NCBI RefSeq assembly: GCF_947507565.1 | Contig: NC_089184.1 | Span: 2,542,001-2,606,000, forward strand | Length of the DNA stretch: 64,000 bases | Origin: Oscarella lobularis | Taxonomy: Eukaryota > Porifera > Homoscleromorpha > Homosclerophorida > Oscarellidae | Direction of reading: 5' to 3' | Part shown: one piece after another, positions 58,401 to 64,000 of the stretch | Numbering within the stretch: position 1 is the stretch's first letter | Layout of the letters: each line of letters begins with the position of its first letter | Made by a program: the position numbers and the translations under genes | Notes under the pieces: generated by a model | Database searches by the model: none | What the model saw: the letters and a program-made list of their open reading frames with translations, nothing else | Told to the model about the DNA's origin: nothing

Positions 58401-58800
58401 AAAATTAAGTCCATGTGTCGAGTTGCCCGCAATCCTAGTAAAGGTTCTTCGTCAAATGGCACCACTAAGAATCGGAGGTGCCGAGTTGTGCCGTTCACCA
58501 GCGTAACCTGGCAAATGCATTGTCCGTCTACCGGTATGGACTCCTTGGCACCGTACGTTATAATCCTTGCGTTTGACGCCAACAATTTAGGTTTATGCTG
58601 TAATCTGTTGTACACGGTTCTCGCAATATACTGGCCTCCGCTCCCGTGTCAACTTTAAACATAACCTCCGTACCATTCGTTTGTGCCATAACCCGCCAGA
58701 CATCTTCATTGCTCTCTGCATCTTTTATTGTCCCCAGCTGATATATTGTCCCCTCTTGTGTCTTCTCTATTTTTGTCCCTTGTTTTCTTGTCTTTGCCGT
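55500..58800 (-). pseudogene. Ty3/gypsy element 2, pol remnant
   Basis: Read leftward: protease (FKVDTGAEAS, about 58650), a frameshift, RT (TEWVSLMVVAPKPSGAVRI, LDACSGFWQIPL, FGINSGPEVFHRAM, CIDDVLIW catalytic pair), RNase H (VSADASSYGLGAVL, ETDHKPLISIL), a frameshift near 57010, a TAA near 56735, integrase (finger with CATCAEHHHQQRK; DLFELKRKHYILIVDYYSR, LLVSDNGPQYNN, GNGLAERTVQ), then TAG at 55792-55794 inside the C-terminal block, and an acidic tail ending RYGRVSRRPK. Gag and the 5' LTR are missing. It is a different lineage from element 1 and clearly older. Confidence 0.85.
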
Positions 58801-58884
58801 GTCGTCGGACTGCTGCTTTTCAGCGGTTGTTACTTATACAAATATCCCTTATGCTCGAAAATTATTTATCGTAATTTCGTTGGT

Positions 58885-59105
58885 GTTGTTGCTTAATAAA
58901 AAGGAGATCATTGAAGAGTCTTCTGTACTTCCTTCATCAACAATAAAGGTAAAGAGAGCTCCTCTCTTCTCAAAGGCAAAACGTCAATACTGAACAAAAC
59001 GTACACTTGTGACGTCAACAGAATCACCTGAATCCCAGGCCCTAGATCAATTCCTCAATTCCTGAATTATGGTAATTGCTCTGCTACTTTCGTTGTCTCC
59101 CTCCG
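58885..59105. repeat. Dispersed repeat family B, partial copy 4
   Basis: It matches 5660-5850 (aaaaaggagatcattg, cttccttcatcaacaat, ggccctagatcaattcctca) and stops where family A begins. Confidence 0.6.
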
Positions 59106-60690
59106 GTCCCTAATAATCTGGTAACACGTGTGAATTTGATGATGTAAAGGAAGAGGAGTCTCCCTGGTAAAAGTCCACGGCGTGTGTTACCGTGAAGACG
59201 ACGACTGTGGTGATTTCATTGATGAAACTTTTGCTTGTTGTCTACGTTTGTGACCATAGCAACACGTGTGCACGACGTCTTTTTGTGTTGTCTCTTTGGG
59301 GATTTCAAGTTGAAGTAGGGTCTCTTTCCTCGTCATTTTTATAGAATGTTCATTTTGTTATTTTGCAGGAAAAAGCTCTCTCCTCTCCCTCTATTGTAAC
59401 CTCGTAAAAGTGTTTAATTAATCAACATTTATAATAGACCTAATTACGTCATTAGTCGATTGACTGTACTACGAGTTCTTCGTAACATAGTACACTTTAT
59501 TTCGTTGGCGTTCAGGAGGTGTTGGTAATTTATTTCTTTTGTTTTTTTTTGCCATATTAATTCTGGTGTCCTTTCAGGGATTACGAATTGGCGACCTATC
59601 TAAAAACTCTTTTTGGAAGTTCTGAGAAAGAAGATGTTACAGAATCGGCTTTGTTGCTATATTTTAAATGACTCTTTTCATACCTTAGTTGTACTAGAGA
59701 TAGTTGAAGAGTAGTAGTGTCGACGTACAGTAGCGTGGCGACAACAGAGTCCTGAGCACAACCCTGCATTAGATAGGAAACTGCTCCGAGGCCTCTTTTG
59801 AGGAGGAGTCGTGTGCACGCGCCTCGCAGGCAGACAATAACGTAGACTGAGGCGAGCTCCAAACTTTAATTTAATAAAACCCAGAAGTAAACCGGAATCT
59901 ATGAAAAAAATGCACATGGGTCCTGCTTGTTTCGCTGTCCACCTGCACGGACCGCGAAGGTCCGTACAGGCTTCTGTTGGGTGTGGGTCATCCTCCCTAC
60001 TCCCCCGTCGAAGTTAGAGCCTGTTTAGTCTCCCGGCTCGGACGCCTGGGACGGGCAGCCCTCGGACGTGAGTTCTGCCGTCCTGGTTTCAGGGGAACCG
60101 CTATTGTAACCCACCGCGTCTTCCTAAGTTGGGTGGCAGTTTATCACTCGTGCCACGGGAGTAGGGGATTGAATCCCCTGCCTTCAAGCCTCGTTTATCC
60201 TTTCTGGCTCAAGAGTTGGGCCTGTTTTCTTTAGTCACCTCGGAGCCCAGAGGTGAATGAGGCTAAAAAACAAAAATAAACAGTTTAGATCAAATGCAAA
60301 GAACCTGAACCGAAACGAGAAAGCTTTTGCGCTCTCTTGGCGATCGCACAGATATATATTCCATGAAAGAGCTTGAGGTAATTGAGTGCCCATGACGTCG
60401 TAGAACGGTGCTCCTTTAAAAGAGAATCCAAGCTTGGCATTATTCGCTGTGGCTTTATATAGAGTACTAATGACACTAGAAAATAGACTTACATCTAATC
60501 TTCTGATGTACTACTTCACCCAGTTTGATTTTTTCGTTGACTGGACAAAGAACGAGATTTTAGGTTGTTTTTCGTGTAGCTTTGCGTCGTTATCATCGTC
60601 ATCGTTGCTACGGACAAGAGAGCAGAAAGAGTAGTCTAAGCGTTTCAGGTCGTAGTTCCTGTGGCAGTCAAAAGCGACGATTTTACCCAC
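59105..60690. repeat. Dispersed repeat family A, copy 3
   Basis: It is colinear with 600-2310, including the exon-like GDYELATYLKTLFG reading near 59578 and the GC-rich block at 59930-60270. In both copies A follows or precedes B repeats, so A and B move or duplicate as one larger segment. Confidence 0.6.
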
Positions 60691-60784
60691 GTTCTCTTTG
60701 TCTCGCTTCGAGACAAAACATTGGAGAAATAACTAACATTCCCCAACAGAGTAACGTCCTAGTTTCTGTTGAAGTAATTTGGTC

Positions 60785-61375
60785 TCGATAAGCGCACAGA
60801 ATCCCCTGGCCCTAGAGTAATTCCTCTTAACAAATCACTTATTTAACTGGTGTGGCTCTTTACGAATAACAGCTCTTCTATTATTTTCATATCCCTTCTT
60901 TAACTTTATTGTCTCCTTGTCAAGTATTCCAATTCACAGCTTATTGCCCTATCAACAAAATATTTATTTGCAAACCATATAAACTATTCTGCTTTACTTT
61001 CAAGCGATTTGTTTCCGGCTTTTCCGCCCGTGAGTCGACTACGTCCACGTGATCATTCCCTAAACGCTTCAATCAGAATAATTAAAAATGATATACAGTA
61101 GCGCAAAATATTACCACTATTCATTAACTATGTCTACTCTTTCTTTGAGGATAGGAGAAATTATTGGCTTCACGTGAAAGACGTCCGTCCGCGTGAGATG
61201 GTAATTTGTGATCGTTTCCTTAATGATTTTATTTATGGTAGATAGGTAATCTTGTACGGCACCCGGTAGATCGACCAATACGTTTCGAGAGTTGTCCCGT
61301 TGTAAAATTATCCCTTTCACTATCACTATCGCTGTCACCGACAAAGGAGGAAGGGGGCTACCTGCAAACACGCAT
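60785..61375. repeat. Dispersed repeat family B, partial copy 5
   Basis: It matches the family B start (cccctggccctagagtaattcc) and its middle (gtgagtcgactacgtccacgtga). A minus-strand reading at 61371-61117 (YLSTINKIIKETITNYHLTR, ending in VDIVNE) may be the best preserved version of a peptide that family B once encoded. No family is recognised. From 61400 to 62230 I see non-coding DNA only. Confidence 0.5.
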
Positions 61376-62236
61376 AAAAAAGAAATTTTTTCTCTATAAC
61401 GATACCCACACGTTTTGGGTCAGACCGTGACAGAGCGTCATTTGCGGCGGCATTTCACCCAAAAGAATATTTTAGTATGTAAACAGAGAATAAATGAATG
61501 GGAAATGAGTTCTTACACAAAGTGTTATATGTTCATGTGTAAGTCGCTCATTGCTAAAACGCACTAGTTTATATCAATTAGTCGTTCTGAATTTACCTCG
61601 ACACGTCGACGTTCCCGGGAGAATGAATTTCTTCAAAAACGAAAGAGTCGAAGACAGATCAATGAAGAAAATAAAACAACTGTTAAGAAAATGAGAGACA
61701 AGAAACCGTAATAAGAGTCAGAGAAAAGGCTGCTTGCTCAAACGATGCGGCTCCGTCTTAGTCATTTCGTCGATTCGTGTGATTGACGTTTATGATAGTG
61801 ACCTCGCGCGTGATTAGGTACCCTCGTTCTTCAAAATAATACGAAGGGATTGCATAGTGGGATCATATATCGGTCAAACTCGTTTCCTCGTGGCTCGTGC
61901 GTTTATATATAACCTCAGCCAGCTGTGCAGACAACTTCCTGATTGGTCATGTTTGCTCACGGATTGATTCCACTAATTGATATTTTCACTCGCGACATCA
62001 AGCGAGCGAGTCAATACAAAATTTTTTTTAATACGCAAGTTTAGACAAAAAATTATTAAGAATCGCCTGAAACATTAACAGTCAGGACAATACAGAAAAC
62101 CGAATTAGGTTCAGTACGCAACTGCGACTACATGAATATGGTGTAAAGATAATAAGACAAAAAATGCAAAGAAGTAAACTTTCTTGTGCTTTCAGCATTT
62201 TGTCATAAAGGAAAATATTGCCAGTTTTAATTGGCA

Positions 62237-63376
62237 TCATAGCTCAGTTTTCTGAATAACAAAGAAATAGCATAGGTTATGAAACTGTTTGAATAAAACC
62301 TTTTCAGAAGGCTCTTTTGCCAAGGAAGCCAAAACTTCAGATATTTTGCTCAGTTGTTTTTCGATTCTTCCCACTGCACTTGTAAGTGTGGACCCTCTAA
62401 TTGTATTTACGTAACTTTGCAAATCGCGCAAATCTTTCATGTGCGCATCATCAGTAGGCAACTCCACATATCCTTCAAACTCTTTGTGAAATTTGCCGAG
62501 ACGTAGAGCTCCCCGCTTTGTAAGGAGAAGATGAATATGACCGTGGCAATTAAGCCTCCCGGGAGAACGATTCACTGCCGTTTCCCAGTTGCCAAAATTA
62601 ACCAGTAGAGACTGTGCTAATTTTTCTTGCGAGTCTGCTGGCCACTTCGCTTCGGATTCCAGAACATTAATAAATTTGAAGACACAGCTCCACACGTCAG
62701 GGCTCTCTACCAGCTGACGGTTGTTGTGCGGTCCAGGCGGATCTTTTCTTCCCTTTCCAAACGCTTCCGGCATAACTAGTAAGTCTCTTGTGCATTCATG
62801 ACGGCGAAATAGAAGCAAAGACACGTCTTTTTCTTTTATTGGATTGATGCCCCTCAGGCAATGCTCTGACGGTACAGCAAAGCCACATAGCTCACCGTTT
62901 TCGTTAGCTTTGCACATTAAATACCTGTGCAGAAAGTTGCACCTTTTTGTAGCCTTGTGTTTTAGGGAATTGCATGTATCGCCGTAGATACATGGATCAC
63001 CTCTTGAAGGTCGTTGCTTTACCTCTGGATCGCCAATAGTCCGACCTTCGTCAGAGAATAAACGCATCATATGCTTTTCTACGTACGCAGATGCTTCCTC
63101 AAGCGTGTCTTCCTGAGGATGTTTTTCCCCGCACCGATTCTTCTCAAGGAAGTGGAGGAGAGCTAGAACGTGTATTCTTGTTGTAACTGTCTTCTGTGCA
63201 ATATCGACTTCAATTTGATAACCTCTGGAGAGAGGTTTTGGAAGGTTGTCAATCCATGTAAGATGCTCTTTAATCTCTGCTGCTAATGATGTCCCACTTA
63301 AAACGGGCAACGCAGATGACACTTTCTCTGCGTTAAAGGGGTACAGATAAGAAAAATCATAATCTTGGAAAGACAT
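62237..63376 (-). CDS. Unrecognised 379-residue protein with CCCH-like and HGHIH motifs
   Basis: A single open exon runs from ATG 63374-63376 (MSFQDYDFSYLYPFNAEKV) to TGA 62237-62239. An acceptor-like tttag lies just upstream, so an untranslated first exon is likely. The middle holds a Cys/His cluster, CIYGDTCNSLKHKATKRCNFLH, spaced like a zinc-binding module. It is followed by ENGELCGFAVPSEHCLRG and, near residue 280, NCHGHIHLLL, which fits the H-x-H-x-H pattern of histidine-triad enzymes. The C-terminal ~70 residues look like a coiled coil (VGRIEKQLSKISEVLASL). There are no signal peptide or membrane helices. Function is unknown. An HIT-type nucleotide-binding role is only a suggestion. Confidence 0.65.
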   Translation of the reverse strand: MSFQDYDFSYLYPFNAEKVSSALPVLSGTSLAAEIKEHLTWIDNLPKPLSRGYQIEVDIAQKTVTTRIHVLALLHFLEKNRCGEKHPQEDTLEEASAYVEKHMMRLFSDEGRTIGDPEVKQRPSRGDPCIYGDTCNSLKHKATKRCNFLHRYLMCKANENGELCGFAVPSEHCLRGINPIKEKDVSLLLFRRHECTRDLLVMPEAFGKGRKDPPGPHNNRQLVESPDVWSCVFKFINVLESEAKWPADSQEKLAQSLLVNFGNWETAVNRSPGRLNCHGHIHLLLTKRGALRLGKFHKEFEGYVELPTDDAHMKDLRDLQSYVNTIRGSTLTSAVGRIEKQLSKISEVLASLAKEPSEKVLFKQFHNLCYFFVIQKTEL

Positions 63377-63789
63377 TCTCAGAACCTAAAGTAAAAACAA
63401 CAATTACCAAAGCTTTTAAAATTGCATTTTTTTTAAAGTACTGAGTTTTGAATACACAAAGAGTGATTAATTAAGAAAACAATTTTTGCTAAACTGTGAA
63501 ATAAAAGTTTACTTAGCAACAAGCAAATATATAAGCCAGTATTATTTGAATATTGCCTGAAAATCAGTTGTACGTTTTCTTACTTGTAACCTAAAACGTC
63601 TCTCTGAAGTTCAAAAAATAAAATACTTATAATGAGAAGGATAGATAAGGAAGGCTAGGAAGCTAATAAGAAATCTGTGGGCTCCGTTCTTAGCGATGAT
63701 GGGATATATAGACGCGGTCAGCAAATATGATCTTGACTTTTCGATCGAGTTGCTGTAGCTCATGCTACCATAGGAAAGGTGTGGTTTTC

Positions 63790-64000
63790 CACTTGTGCGC
63801 AATTTTGAGCCGATCACCGCAGTTGTACGGGGTGGCAAACGCAGTTTGCGAGCCCGTATAACGGCGAGGGAGGCTCTCTCAAACGTGATCTTAGGGCCGG
63901 AAGTGTATATATGTCCGTCTGTCTGTTCGGCAGAGTATTGCGACGTCAAGAAAAACCCTTACTTTGTAAAGCGCATGCGCAACATGGGGTCTGAAACCAC
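63790..64000. repeat. Dispersed repeat family C, inverted partial copy at the window edge
   Basis: It is the reverse complement of the end of unit 2 (about 15830-16015), including the ggcaaacgcagtttgc insertion and ggaggctctctcaaacgtga. It continues past the end of the window. Confidence 0.8.

Overview
The window is eukaryotic, and most likely from an early-branching animal. A sponge is my best guess. Genes are split by very short introns (about 40-60 nt, GT...AG). The host genes are animal types: a copine, a death-domain NB-ARC-TPR receptor, CARD-kelch proteins, a tyrosine-kinase remnant and a 7TM receptor. No operons, ribosome binding sites or CRISPR arrays are visible. The species call is inference only.

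Layout. (1) 1-20090 is a duplicated, decaying gene neighbourhood. It holds three CARD-kelch copies on the minus strand (3785-5071, 7943-9230, 16923-18237). The last two lie in a duplicated block of about 2.45 kb. It also holds a TPR/tyrosine-kinase pseudogene (10404-12874), a kelch pseudogene (13113-14022), dispersed repeat families A, B and C, and a TA-flanked MITE. (2) 20095-26389 is a nested pair of DNA transposons. A 1.15-kb foldback palindrome carries an inserted 5.14-kb element with long terminal inverted repeats. That element encodes a RecQ-type helicase on the plus strand and a DUF6589-like transposase on the minus strand, converging. Both insertions show perfect 9-bp target duplications. 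(3) 26780-38000 has a LINE fragment run into a multi-TM gene, the NB-ARC-TPR receptor, a small unrecognised gene and a copine. (4) 38700-45865 is a Ty3/gypsy element with matching 198-bp LTRs, broken reading frames, and a second foldback inserted in the pol tail. (5) 46607-47562 is a 7TM receptor exon. (6) 50193-52562 is a second, truncated and frameshifted helicase/transposase element. (7) 53289-55463 is a third foldback element with minisatellite arms, next to a degenerate minus-strand Ty3/gypsy (55500-58800). (8) 58885-64000 has more A, B and C repeats and an intact gene with a histidine-triad-like motif.

The most notable system is the helicase-plus-transposase transposon family (two copies here), its terminal hairpins and its non-autonomous palindromic relative. 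The two proteins would be expressed inward from near-identical inverted repeats, each with a TTTAAATA box, and their genes meet tail to tail (8-28 bp between stops). Helicase-carrying Academ transposons (AcademH) have, as I recall, been described, so this may be a member of that lineage. The exact architecture, the 9-bp duplication and the nested palindrome are read directly from this sequence. Several conserved tryptophan codons across unrelated genes here have become stops, which is worth checking as decay, sequencing error or RNA editing.
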